From Rhynchopus sp. YZ270_cl-10 (Eukaryota > Euglenozoa > Diplonemea > Diplonemida > Diplonemidae), in the NCBI GenBank assembly GCA_964035575.1, contig OZ037931.1:815567-879566 (forward strand): DNA of 64,000 bases, given 5' to 3'. The position numbers and the translations under genes are program-made. The notes beneath the pieces are model-generated. The model did not search any database. It was not told the DNA's origin and saw only the letters and a program-made list of their open reading frames with translations. This document shows positions 1 to 9,281 of the stretch, piece after piece; position 1 is the first letter of the stretch; each line of letters opens with the position of its first letter.

Positions 1-114
1 CATAGAAAATAGAGGTCAGATGTGTTAATTTTCTAGGCTTCCCCGCAAACACAAAAAAAATCCACCCGACACCAGAATTATTCACAAAAACACATTCACC
101 ACCAATTCGCAATC

Positions 115-1773
115 ATGATGCGCAAATGCGGAGCTGCCTTGCTTCTTCTGTCGACGGCGATGTGTGCGGATGCAGGTGGGAACACTGAGATGGGTGGTGG
201 TGGTGGCGAGGCTGGCGTGACGACGAGGACGCGTCCGCGTGGGGAGAGGCGCGGAGGGATGACCCGTGGCGGGGCTCGCAACAGGGGTGGGAGCAGGAGC
301 GGCAGCCGCAATGGCGGGACCGAGCGGGGCGGGCGCAACAGCGGCGGCGGTCGTACAGAGAAGGGGAAGGGGAAGGAGAAGGAGACTGACAAGAGGAAGG
401 AGAACCAGAACCAGAAGGAGAAGGAGGTGTCGGGCTCGACCTCCACGTCCACATCAATGGAGAAGGGGGGAGGTGACAAGACCCACAGGAGGGGGAAGGG
501 GAAGGGGGACAAGGACAAGAGCTACTCACACAACAAGGGCGGTGACAAGAGCAAGAACAAGAGCAAGAGCAAGGAGAAGGAGGGCTGCAAGAAGACACAG
601 GCACCTGGCGGCAGTCCTCCGTCGCCACCAGGGGGCAACACGAACTCGCCTTCCGGCACACCGCCAACACCACCAACACCAACCGGGGGCAACACTGACT
701 CGCCTGCTGGGACACCGCCAACCCCACCGTCGCCACCCACTCCACCGACACCTCCGACACCAACGGGGGGCAACACAGACTCCCCGTCGGGCACACCGCC
801 AACACCACCAACACCAACAGGGGGCAACACAGACTCGCCTTCCGGCACACCCCCGACACCGCCAACACCCCCGACACCAACCGGGGGCAACACTGACTCG
901 CCTGCTGGGACACCGCCAACCCCGCCGACCCCACCCACACCAACAGGGGGGGAGACGACGGAGCCCTGTGTGGACGGCGGGGAGCCCGTTGAGGTTGAGG
1001 TTGTGAGCCCCGAAGGCACTGTGGACAGCTTTGGGGCAGGCGAGCCTGTGGTGCAGGGGATGCACCCGCACGGGGAGCCCTCGACGACGCTTGCGAACTT
1101 CCCGCCTGCCTTTGTGCAGGCGAACATGGAGGCGTTCTTCCCGGTGGACATTGCGGGTGTGATTGGGGCGGACAACGTGCTGCGCGTGGCCTGCCCGTTC
1201 AACTGCGAGGAGAAGCCGTGCGAGGTGTTTGTGACGACGTACCACTGCCCACCGTGCTCGACACCAACAAACGGCGGGCTGGTGTCGCTGCTGCCTGGTG
1301 CTGGGTGGGAGGCGGGGAGCTGTGCCCCAACGTTCCAGCAGGGTGTGGGTGCGGGTGCGGAGGGGGCAGGCGGTGTGGAGCACCCGACGGTTGCCTTCCG
1401 GAAGCTTGTGTCTGCGGGGGCTGTTGAAGAGCTCCCTGCCCTGACTGCCCCGCTTGCGAACGCGGCGGTCTTCGTGCGTCAGGGTGCGACGGCATGTGGT
1501 GGGTTTGCGGATGAGACGGCCTGCGCTGCGATGCCGGAGTGTGCTTGGGAGGCAGGTGCCTCGGAGGGAGCTGCCGGCATGTGTGTCTCCTCGTGGTGCC
1601 CTGCAGACTTCACGCCCCCTGCCTCAGCAGCCTCGTGCGCAACCACCTGTGCCGGTGCTGGTGCTGTGACCCCCGGAGGCGAAGTCGGCACCGGAGGGGA
1701 GACTGGTACCGGCGCTGGAGGTGAAGGAGGTGAGGGGGGTGAGGCTGGCACCGGAGGCTTCGGCCCGTTCTGA
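115..1773 (+). CDS. Secreted protein with Gly/Arg, Lys and Pro/Thr-repeat regions and a Cys-containing C-terminal domain
   Basis: 552 codons from ATG at 115; a second ATG follows at once. Residues 1-21 form a signal peptide (MMRKC, a Leu-rich core, AMCADAG). Residues 25-90 are Gly/Arg-rich and residues 90-160 are Lys/Glu-rich. Residues 173-277 hold five imperfect repeats of GGNT(N/D)SP(S/A)GTPPTPP of 18-27 residues. A Cys-bearing region follows (about 278-510), with clusters such as CPFNCEEKPC and CPPCS and a C-x8-C-x5-CAWE segment. The tail is Gly/Glu/Thr-rich and lacks a hydrophobic end, so a GPI anchor is unlikely. The Pro/Thr/Ser runs are likely O-glycosylated or wall-like spacers (inference). 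I recognise no family. The long open frames in other frames here are products of the GC-rich repeats. Exported or surface location is likely; function is unknown. Confidence 0.8.
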   Translation: MMRKCGAALLLLSTAMCADAGGNTEMGGGGGEAGVTTRTRPRGERRGGMTRGGARNRGGSRSGSRNGGTERGGRNSGGGRTEKGKGKEKETDKRKENQNQKEKEVSGSTSTSTSMEKGGGDKTHRRGKGKGDKDKSYSHNKGGDKSKNKSKSKEKEGCKKTQAPGGSPPSPPGGNTNSPSGTPPTPPTPTGGNTDSPAGTPPTPPSPPTPPTPPTPTGGNTDSPSGTPPTPPTPTGGNTDSPSGTPPTPPTPPTPTGGNTDSPAGTPPTPPTPPTPTGGETTEPCVDGGEPVEVEVVSPEGTVDSFGAGEPVVQGMHPHGEPSTTLANFPPAFVQANMEAFFPVDIAGVIGADNVLRVACPFNCEEKPCEVFVTTYHCPPCSTPTNGGLVSLLPGAGWEAGSCAPTFQQGVGAGAEGAGGVEHPTVAFRKLVSAGAVEELPALTAPLANAAVFVRQGATACGGFADETACAAMPECAWEAGASEGAAGMCVSSWCPADFTPPASAASCATTCAGAGAVTPGGEVGTGGETGTGAGGEGGEGGEAGTGGFGPF

Positions 1774-2153
1774 TGAAGCAGATGTGCTGCCGTGCCACAC
1801 CGACACACCACCGCAACAGACGCGAGACAGGAGTTTGACGAACCAAAGAACCAGATTCAGAACATACGCGCGAAAGGGCGGCAGGGAACTGGGAACACAC
1901 CCCAGCAGCAACATGCAGGCGGTTCCCTCGCATACCCCTCAAGCGCTTCCCTTATTGCATTAATTAGCCTATTTTTTTCCGTTTACCTTTTTTGAAATCC
2001 TTGATGGAGGCATCCTCTTTTCTCTTCGAGTTTGTGTTTCGATGCAAACCTGCTTTGCACCTCATTTGCAAGCTCTGGAATCTGCCGCGCATTAGTTTGC
2101 AAACCGGCTTTTCTTTCCTGCCACTGATGGGTTTGAATTTGAATGTTGTTTGA

Positions 2154-2200
2154 AGTGACTAAGCACCAGAGGCTTAGGGTCATCTTATAAACTTTTCCTT
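2154..2200 (+). repeat. F1 structured repeat, copy 1
   Basis: GTGACTAAGC then loop ACCAGAG then GCTTAGGGTCATC, followed by TTATAAACTTTTC. The inner stem CTAAGC/GCTTAG is perfect. It lies 380 bp downstream of the secreted-protein stop codon. Confidence 0.75.
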
Positions 2201-2600
2201 TATTTTGCCTTTTGTTTATTCTTCTATATGACCAGGTGACACCTTTCAAGCTTGCAGCTTTGCTGTAGACTTGATGTGAAACTGAACCTAACAAAACAAT
2301 ACAACCACACAAAACACACAGAAGACAACCACTTTGCCAACAAGGAGGCGTACCCCCCCCTCAGCCCCCTTCTGGCTACACCGTGCCTGAAAAATACCAG
2401 AATTTAATTTCTAATTTATCAAAACAAACCCCCCCTCCCTCTTGACTACAGAGCTGTCATTACGTGATTGCTCTTTTTTTTTGAGGGTGTTTCTCGCTTC
2501 TTCTTTTGTATCCCTTTTCCCCCCTCCAGTTTTCTCCCCTTTCTTTAATTAAGGCCCTTTCTCCTTGGAGTTTTGTTATGCCTTTGCATATTACCTTTGT

Positions 2601-2655
2601 GTCAGATGTGTGTGCACGAGAGGCACGTTCATCTGACAAATTTTCTTTTGCTTTT
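2601..2655 (+). repeat. F1 structured repeat, copy 2 (divergent stems)
   Basis: Same loop ACGAGAG, but the inner stem is GTGC/GCAC and the outer stem is GTCAGATG/CATCTGAC (8 of 8 paired). The stems differ from the consensus yet still pair, followed by AAATTTTCTTTT. Confidence 0.6.
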
Positions 2656-3359
2656 CTTTTTAAAATATATTCTAGTTGCGAAGCAGGTGGGATGTGAGCG
2701 TTACAATGCTCATCAGTATTGCCCTGCTTTCCGCGCGCTTTGCTCTTTTGTCGTTAACGTTTTACGCAGCTCAGCTTTTCTTCAGGGCTTTTGTTGTGAT
2801 GTAAAACAGCGTTTCTCATTGCTGTATTGAAATGAAGCCAAATAAAGGAATTATCGCACACACTCCACTATAGAGGACTTGCCTTTTTGGCATATTTTGT
2901 ACCCACACTGTCCAGGAGAGTTTATTCTTTTTACACATTTTCACGCGAAACAACGGAAAAAAAATAAAGCGTCTTTTTTTTTTTTTTTATGTTTGATCCA
3001 GCCCAGGGTAGTAGCTTGAAAGGTGCACTTTTCAAATGTTGCTGGTTTGCTGGTTTAGAAAAATTTTTCCCCGGTTGAAAGCGGTCGTCGCGCGCTTCGC
3101 GCGCGCCTCCCTGCCAACCGCAGAGTGGAGAGGCAAAGAGTAAATTTTGCGAGACAACAAAGAAAATGGAATATAATCCTGTGTTAACGGCGCTTGGTCT
3201 TGCACCTTACGTTCCACTAACCGTACAAAGCCAATACGTCTTCCAGAAGCTGTTACAACGGTGGGTCATTTTGAAAAAATAGTCAACTTTTTGCAGCTTT
3301 GGTCAAGTTGCATTTGTGGCCGCAAAATGCAAGGGGGTTCCCTACGACATTGGAAACTC

Positions 3360-3480
3360 TATTTTTTGCGGAGCAAAAAAATAATATAAAGTGGCGCCGC
3401 AGGCGGAAAAAATTAGGTATAGTGCAAAATATGCAGCTTTTTACACCACAGAGTCACTCAACGAACCCTTTTAGGGGTTC
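3360..3480 (+). repeat. Dispersed repeat 'GCGGAGCAAAAAA / GGCGCCGCAGGCG / TTTTACACCACAGAG'
   Basis: The same ordered blocks recur at 6610-6765 and, inverted, at 21808-21905 and 40200-40325. Each contains short inverted words such as TTTTTTGCGGAGCAAAAAA and AAAAGCTAGCTTTT. No coding content. Confidence 0.6.
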
Positions 3481-4194
3481 GCTTACGTGTGAGGCTTTCT
3501 CTTCTGTGAGTAAGAAGTGGCGCGGGGCGACGAATAACTGAATCCCGAATCCCACTTTTCAACTTACCTTCCTTCACCCCCCCTGTAAGGGTAACCGTAG
3601 GTGAAGTAAGGTATAGCATTGAAATCGATGTGGGGGGGGGAAAGGGTCAATTTTACAAACCCGGATTTTGAGGAAAATTTTAGCTGAAAATGGGCCCCAC
3701 GTATAAGCAACCGGGCTCATATTTCTCAAAATTCTAGAAAACACTTGTGTTTTCTAGTTTTTAACTTTGCCGATCCGCCACCCCGCTACCCGTCCCCCTC
3801 AGTCCCCCACCTCCCCCCTCCCCCAGGGGGGTTTTCGACCAAAAACCGGTTTTTTTTTTCAGGGGTAGAAGCTTCGCACAGCCGAAAAAACGTTTTCTTT
3901 GGAAAGATCGGACACTTTTTGGGGGGTTTACGGCTTCAACGAAGCTGGGACCCCTGGCAGACCCTGATTCCAGGGTGTCGCGAGTACCCCTTTTTGCCTT
4001 AGCAAAACACGTGTATCTTAAGGCTTCTACAGGGTTCTACAGGCAAAACAGGCGTTTTGGCCGAAAACCCGGTTTTTCAGGCAGGTGACCGGGTTTGCGG
4101 CTTGGGAAACGTGCCAGCGAGCTGTGAGAACCATGCACGGGCCACACACGGCACACGTTGCAGCAGCCCACCGTAGGTGGGCTGCGTTTGGCAA

Positions 4195-4780
4195 CCACTC
4201 TATACGGTTAACGCGTGTATCGCATATACATAGCGTTGTGTGTATCGTATACGAAGACAGTAGTGTGTAACGCATGTGTAGACCGTTCCGTTATCAACCA
4301 CACGAACCGGCAAGAGTGTTTCCGCGGCGCTAGGATGCCGTTTACGCTGCCCACCGAAGGTGGGCAGCGCTTGGTAAGCGCTGGTTGCGGTTAACGCGTG
4401 TATCGCATATACATAACGTTCTGTGTATCGTACACATCGGTTGCGTTGCGTTCGTTGCGTTGCGTTCGTTGCACACAGATCGCTACGTACACATCGGTTG
4501 CGTTGCGTTGGATGCGTTGCGTTCGTTACATACAGATCGTAACGTACGCATCGGTTGCGTTGCATGCGTTGCGTTGGTTGCATACAGATCGTTACGTACG
4601 CATCGGTTGCGTTGCGTTGCATGCGTTGCGTTCGTTGCGTTGCGTTCGTTACATACAGATCGTAACGTACGCATCGGTTGCGTTGCGTTGCATGCGTTGG
4701 GTTGGTTACGTTGCGTTCGTTGCATACAGATCGTATCGTATACGTAGAGTGTTACGTGCAAACCATACACATACCGGTTG
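4195..4780. repeat. Tandem repeat region rich in GTTGCGTTGCGTTCG
   Basis: Two direct copies of a block with CGCGTGTATCGCATATACAT (4208, 4390) lead into an imperfect tandem array at 4435-4740. Its units of about 60 bp are built from TTGCGTTGCGTTCGTT and ACAGATCG(T/C)(A/T)ACGTACGCATCG. It reads open in several frames only because of the repeat. Confidence 0.7.
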
Positions 4781-4825
4781 ATATACCAGCCAGCGAAGTG
4801 TTTTCAAGACCGTCAACTCAAATTT

Positions 4826-5172
4826 AAGTGGTCAAAAAATTGTCCAATTTTCGAGATTGACCCCACCACTGCACGGGCGGAGCCCAAAAATGCAAATAAG
4901 GACCCTTTTTTCAACTTACCTTCCTTCACCCCCCCCTGTAAGGGTAACCGTAGGTGAAGTAAGGTATAGTATTGAAATCGATGTGGGGGGGGGAAAGGGT
5001 CAATTTTACAAACCCGGATTTTGAGGAAAATTTTAGCTGAAAATGGGCCCCACGTATAAGCAACCGGGCTCATATTTCTCAAAATTTAAGTGGTCAAAAA
5101 ATTGTCCAATTTTCGAGATTGACCCCACCACTGCACGGGCGGAGCCCAAAAATGCAAATAAGGACCCTTTTT
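4826..5172. repeat. 260-bp repeat, one partial and one full copy
   Basis: The end of one unit (4826-4911) is followed by a full unit (4912-5172). It is the same sequence as the tandem array at 38266-39047, including the hairpin ACCTTCCTTCACC/GGTGAAGTAAGGT. Together with the adjacent inverted-repeat element it is a segmental copy of 38266-39575. Confidence 0.8.
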
Positions 5173-5278
5173 AATTTGTTCTCTTGAAATGTATAATTTC
5201 ATGTTTTCGCGAAAAAAATTACAACTGATCCCTACAAGGGTTGAAGGAAGGTGGTTGAAAACAACAGTAACAACAAGG

Positions 5279-5717
5279 ACAAGTAATTGCTAAGGAAAAA
5301 CGGGTGTGATGTGGAAAACTCCGCGCGATTTTCGAAACCACCGTAGCATCCTGGCGATTTGCTGGAGGTGCTGATGTGCCTGGTGTGATCGATGTGTTGT
5401 AGTCTGTGCATTCTGTGTTCCTTCCGCACTGCTCCAACGACGACGACAATGTGGGGAGCCTGTGGACAAAAACGAGCTGGAACACGCCGAGCCTGCCGAG
5501 CCGACGTCCAAAAACGCTATCGAGCAGATGGTGCTGGACGAAGAGGACAGCCCCCCTTCTTGAACGTTTCAGATGCTGGCGTCCCAGTGGGTCTGGCAGC
5601 TTACGAAGAGCGTTAGCATACCTGCAGAAGAGCAGAATGCTGGGCGTGTTGTAGATTTTTTCTACAGGATGGAGTTCCACATCACACCCCGTTTTTTTTC
5701 CGATAGCAATTACTTGT
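5279..5717 (+). mobile_element. Inverted-repeat element 'ACAAGTAATTGC', copy A (decayed ORF)
   Basis: Terminal inverted repeats of about 40 bp begin ACAAGTAATTGCTA and end TAGCAATTACTTGT. The interior is GC-richer and matches copies at 28690-29169 and 39154-39575. Coding-like words (HAEPA, AIEQMV, NVSDAGVPV, EERFSIPAEEQ) are split over frames here. Looks like a non-autonomous DNA transposon carrying a remnant gene. Confidence 0.65.
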
Positions 5718-6383
5718 TTTTTTTATTTTTCCCCAAACCAGTAAACCAGCTTGTTCTGGTTTTGAAACCAGCAAAAGTACCCAAGCTATTTCCCTGATCC
5801 AGCCCCGCCGCCAGGATTTTGGGTTTTGAAAAAGTTCTGTTGATGGTCCAAAAAAAATTTTCGCGCTTCGCGCGAAAACCTCTGCAAAGCTCCTTCTCGT
5901 GGCCTCCGGCGGAGAGACGCATGTTCCCCAAGCCCGGTCAGAGTTCCTCCGAATCAGCGACATTTGCTCTTTCCTCTCACCAGGCTGTGCATTGTACTCT
6001 TCGGTGGCCGTCCACAAGCCGTAGGGTGTCAGCCTTCTACGGCGGTCATGACACCCAAAGGTTCCTGGCGAAGCCACGGTACGCAACATTTAAAAAAAAA
6101 ATGTTCCCATAAAATGGAATTGCGTTGGTGGTGGGAGCTGCTTGCGCCGCAGGCGCACGGTACGCAACTTTTTTTTTTTCTTCCAACACCCGATTTTGAC
6201 TTTTTTGGGACGTTTGAGCACTCACCTCTCCGTATCTTCTTCTCCTGAGATTTTTTGACAAGTAGAACGGGTCTGAACCACTCAACAGAACTTTTTTTTT
6301 TTTTTTTTTTTTTTTCGTTTTCAAAAAGTTCTGTTGACCATCAACAGAACTTTGCTAGGTGGCGGCCCCCCTGGTTTGATCAT

Positions 6384-6899
6384 CCAGGGTATTAGGGTGA
6401 AAATCCAAAATTCCGGAAAAAACTGGTTTTTCTGATTTTCTCTCCTGGGTGGCGAAAACCTCCACCGTTGACGGACACAGTCACCTTTTTCGGGGGTGGG
6501 TCAGTGTCTTATCTTGGAATCCAGATTTCAAGATTGGGGAGGTCAGCTTGTTTTTTGCTCAAAATATATTTCGGCGCTGCTGACCAGGGTAGACGGCAAC
6601 ATAGGGACTGTATTTTTTTGCGGAGCAAAAAAATAATATATAAAATGGCGCCGCAGGCGAAAAATTTTGGGGGTACGGTGTAAAAATCTAGCTTTTTACA
6701 CCACAGAGCCACTCAACGAACCCTTTTTTGCGGAGCAAAAAATGAAAAATGGCGCCGCAGGCAAAAAAAAAATCAAGGAACAGCCATTTCCCAAGGCATT
6801 CCCAGATTTCTCTGTTTTTTTTTTTTTTTTTTTTTGAAAACCAGTTTTTGGAAAAACTGGTTTTCAAAACCAGTTTTTTTAACCACCCTAATACCCTGG
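6384..6899. mobile_element. Inverted-repeat element with CCAGGGTATTAGGGTG ends
   Basis: Left end CCAGGGTATTAGGGTG and right end CACCCTAATACCCTGG are exact inverses. TTTGATCA lies at both edges, with one extra T at the left, suggesting an 8-bp target duplication. The element holds a copy of the GGCGCCGCAGGCG repeat and a subterminal AAAACTGGTTTT inverted repeat. It ends about 55 bp before the tubulin fragment. Confidence 0.6.
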
Positions 6900-6953
6900 T
6901 TTGATCACAGCGTAAACATCCCCCTCAAACCTCGCAAGGTGTACACAGCGTAT

Positions 6954-7040
6954 GAGGCCCGTGAGGACTTGGCTGCCCTTGAGAAGGACTACGAGGAGGT
7001 CGGAGCTGAGTCCGCTGACATCGAGGGAGAGGAGGGTTGA
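6954..7040 (+). pseudogene. Alpha-tubulin C-terminal tail fragment
   Basis: 28 codons plus TGA read [20 protein letters not shown] followed by ADIEGEEG. This is the diagnostic alpha-tubulin end (helix H12 and the acidic tail). The rest of tubulin is absent: upstream is a repeat element, and the residues just before EARED do not match the tubulin GMEEGEFS segment. The usual terminal Tyr is replaced by Gly. The stop lies 3 nt before the Kelch ATG. It could be a captured gene fragment, a tandem-gene remnant whose 5' part was lost to transposons, or a terminal exon of something not seen. No in-frame ATG precedes it in this window. Confidence 0.75.
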
Positions 7041-7043
7041 AAC

Positions 7044-9281
7044 ATGGATAGTGTTGTTGCGGATGCGCTGGTGAGCGTGGTGGAGTCGGTGAAGGAGGAG
7101 TCACCTGTCGAACCTGACGCTCCTCTGCCGACGTCAGATGTACCTAGGAAAGGGTTTTCCGTGGCGGAGACAGCGTCGCATGCGGGCACAGCAAACGAGA
7201 TGGTCGTGGCGTCTCCTGCCAGCCCAAGACGGCGCAAGAAGAAGCCACGCTACGAACAGTTCGACGAAGTCATCGCCGCGCTGGACACACAGATCGGCGG
7301 TCCACCACCTTCGCACGGACACAGCGCAGTGTGGTACGCTGGACGCGTGCTTGTGTTCGGTGGTACAGATACAGACAGAATGCACTCCAATGTGTGGCTG
7401 TATCAGTGCTCGAACTCACGATGGCGGCGTATCAAAACATCAGGACCCTCGCCATTGGGCAAGCACGCACACTGCGCGAATGTGTGTGGCGATAAGATGG
7501 TTGTCTACGGTGGCTTTGGCCTTGGGGGCACAACGTCACGAGAGCAGGTCGACAGCACAGCGAAGCGTCTCTTGAAGCTGGCGTACCAGGGCAAATCCGA
7601 TGCAATGAAGTGGGCGGCGCACGAGGATGGATACCAGCTTATCAAGTGCGGTCTGCTGTCCCAGACACACATCTTGGACCTCAACACTTACAGATGGACG
7701 GAGCTGCGTGCGACTGAGGCTGAGTACATCCGCGACCACACGAGTGTGTGCTACAAAGGGCGGATCTTCTACTTTGGCGGCACGGTTATTGAGGGGCGGA
7801 CGAACCAGGTGCGTGTCTTTGACTGCCAGACGCTCAAGTGGCTGCCTGCGGGGTACTTCAACCCGCAGCTGAGTGCTGCGAACGAGCAGCACGAGGAGGA
7901 GACCATCCTCACGTCCCCGGTCCCGACGGTGCGTTCCGGGCACTCTGCAGACGTCTACAGGAACGCGATGCTGGTTTTTGGGGGCCGCCTGGCAAAGCGT
8001 GCGTACTCCTCTGAGGTGTTTAAGTACACCTTCGCGACACGGCAGTGGGAATGCCTTCAGCCTATGAGCGAGGCGACTGCACCGGAAGGTATTACCACAC
8101 CCCCTCCCCCACACTGCACCACACCACACCACACCACCACAGGCCGCTGTGGACACTCTGCAGCAGTGTTCTCCGGGAACCTCATCATCTACGGAGGCAC
8201 GTCGCACCCTGACGAGGTGGACTACAAAGCGTATCACAGCGACTGCCATGTGTTTCACATCCCGACGCAGACGTGGCGGCCGTTGTATGTGAACCTGCTG
8301 GCAGGGACGTTCCGCGGGCGTGCGTTTCATAGTTCAAGCATTTATGTGTCGAGCGGTGGGGCGGTGAACATGCTCATCTACGGGGGACTGAGTGGTGCAC
8401 GGCGCCACGACGAGCCTGAGCGCGGCAGCAAGGAGACGGTTCTCGACGACGTTGCGATCTTCCAGGTCGGCTTCGACCCAGGCAGACAGCTCACGGGCAC
8501 ATCACCGTACGCCTCGCCACGTACACGCAGCGCCTCGCCACAGAGCAGCCACAACAACGTTCTGGCAATCACCGCACCACCACCACCACGCGCGTCACCT
8601 TCACCTCGACGGCTTCCTGCACCACCACCACCACCCCCTCCACGCCCCACACCACCCACCCAAGCACGCCCACCAAAAGCACCTCAAGAGAGACCGAAGG
8701 AGTCTGGAGGACGGCCATGGACACTAGGCTTCACCGGGAAAAGGATAGAGACATTCGGTGCGGTGGACAGCGAGTACGCTGTGCAGGCGAAGGCGGTGCC
8801 GGCGCAGGCTTTGGACCGCATTGTGGATCGGCTATGGGACAACCCTGCTGGGCGGGCTCGGCTGCAGGGGCTGTATGATAAGTATTTGACGAAGAAGGAG
8901 AAGGTGGTGCGGAGGAATGTGGAGCAGTCTGTGAAGCGGTTGTACATCGATGCGAACCGTGCCGCAGAGGTAAAGCGGCGGCGTCTTGTACGCAAATACG
9001 TGCAGCCACACAACACACCACACATCCCGCAAGAATGTATCTCCGAAGTGGTGCAACGCCTGGCCCACCCCATACGCAACACAAAACCCACACAACACGA
9101 GCCCCCCAAGCCACACACCTACGCCCCCATCCAAGACACAGTCAACCGTCTATACTACGAGGGCGTCCGAAGCAGTGCACGCGCACGAGAAGAGCTCTCC
9201 ATCAAGTACAACCCCCCTCGCACAGCAAAGGTTATCCCTACAGGGCGTGCAGAAAAGATCGTTGCACGGCTCCTCAGCTGA
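7044..9281 (+). CDS. Kelch-repeat beta-propeller protein with C-terminal RLY/KY repeats
   Basis: 745 codons read straight through, or 727 aa if the 54-nt C-rich segment 8089-8142 is spliced out. A disordered N-terminus precedes about six Kelch blades (residues 88-478), each with an H-x-A/S start, a double Gly (VFGG, VYGG, YFGG, IYGG) and a distant Trp or Tyr. Examples are GHSAVWYAGRVLVFGG, HTSVCYKGRIFYFGG and GHSADVYRNAMLVFGG. A Pro-rich linker follows (about 495-575). Then come four copies of a motif like 'VxRLYxx...RxxLxxKY' (VDRLWDN...LYDKY; VKRLYID...VRKY; VNRLYYE...SIKY; VARLL). Kelch propellers are protein-binding scaffolds. The RLY-type tail recalls protist flagellar or cytoskeletal proteins, which is only a family impression. 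The ATG at 7044 follows the tubulin-fragment stop by 3 nt. Confidence 0.88.
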   Translation: MDSVVADALVSVVESVKEESPVEPDAPLPTSDVPRKGFSVAETASHAGTANEMVVASPASPRRRKKKPRYEQFDEVIAALDTQIGGPPPSHGHSAVWYAGRVLVFGGTDTDRMHSNVWLYQCSNSRWRRIKTSGPSPLGKHAHCANVCGDKMVVYGGFGLGGTTSREQVDSTAKRLLKLAYQGKSDAMKWAAHEDGYQLIKCGLLSQTHILDLNTYRWTELRATEAEYIRDHTSVCYKGRIFYFGGTVIEGRTNQVRVFDCQTLKWLPAGYFNPQLSAANEQHEEETILTSPVPTVRSGHSADVYRNAMLVFGGRLAKRAYSSEVFKYTFATRQWECLQPMSEATAPEGITTPPPPHCTTPHHTTTGRCGHSAAVFSGNLIIYGGTSHPDEVDYKAYHSDCHVFHIPTQTWRPLYVNLLAGTFRGRAFHSSSIYVSSGGAVNMLIYGGLSGARRHDEPERGSKETVLDDVAIFQVGFDPGRQLTGTSPYASPRTRSASPQSSHNNVLAITAPPPPRASPSPRRLPAPPPPPPPRPTPPTQARPPKAPQERPKESGGRPWTLGFTGKRIETFGAVDSEYAVQAKAVPAQALDRIVDRLWDNPAGRARLQGLYDKYLTKKEKVVRRNVEQSVKRLYIDANRAAEVKRRRLVRKYVQPHNTPHIPQECISEVVQRLAHPIRNTKPTQHEPPKPHTYAPIQDTVNRLYYEGVRSSARAREELSIKYNPPRTAKVIPTGRAEKIVARLLS
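8089..8142 (+). other. Probable 54-nt in-frame intron in the Kelch gene
   Basis: GTATTACC...ACCACAG, C/A-rich with almost no G, 18 codons without a stop. Removing it joins APEG to RCGHSAAVFSG, restoring a normal Kelch blade start. Retained, it inserts an ITTPPPPHCTT-type stretch into the propeller. Confidence 0.65.

Larger units (their letters stand above)
1774..4194. other. Intergenic repeat-rich region
   Basis: AT-rich 3' flank of the secreted-protein gene with no credible coding frame. It holds two F1 hairpin repeats (2154, 2601), a GC hairpin at 3089-3103 whose core recurs near 5858 and 36015, one copy of the 'GGCGCCGCAGGCG' repeat (3360-3480), and a partial copy of the 260-bp repeat (3565-3735). 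Confidence 0.6.

Noticed and set aside
113-1942. Long minus-strand frames over the first gene
   Set aside because: GC-rich repeats keep the reverse frames open. Only the + frame has a signal peptide, ordered composition and a sensible domain layout.
4385-4781. Repetitive array resembling a CRISPR or repeat-protein gene
   Set aside because: Units are imperfect with no unique spacers, and the frames (LRSLHTDR and the like) follow directly from the GTTGCGTTGCG repeat.
6834-6953. N-terminal extension of the tubulin fragment frame
   Set aside because: This stretch is transposon end and spacer, starts from TTG, and does not match tubulin before the EARED segment.
7536-8330. 264-codon minus-strand frame under the Kelch gene
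   Set aside because: Antisense shadow of a clearly coding Kelch region.
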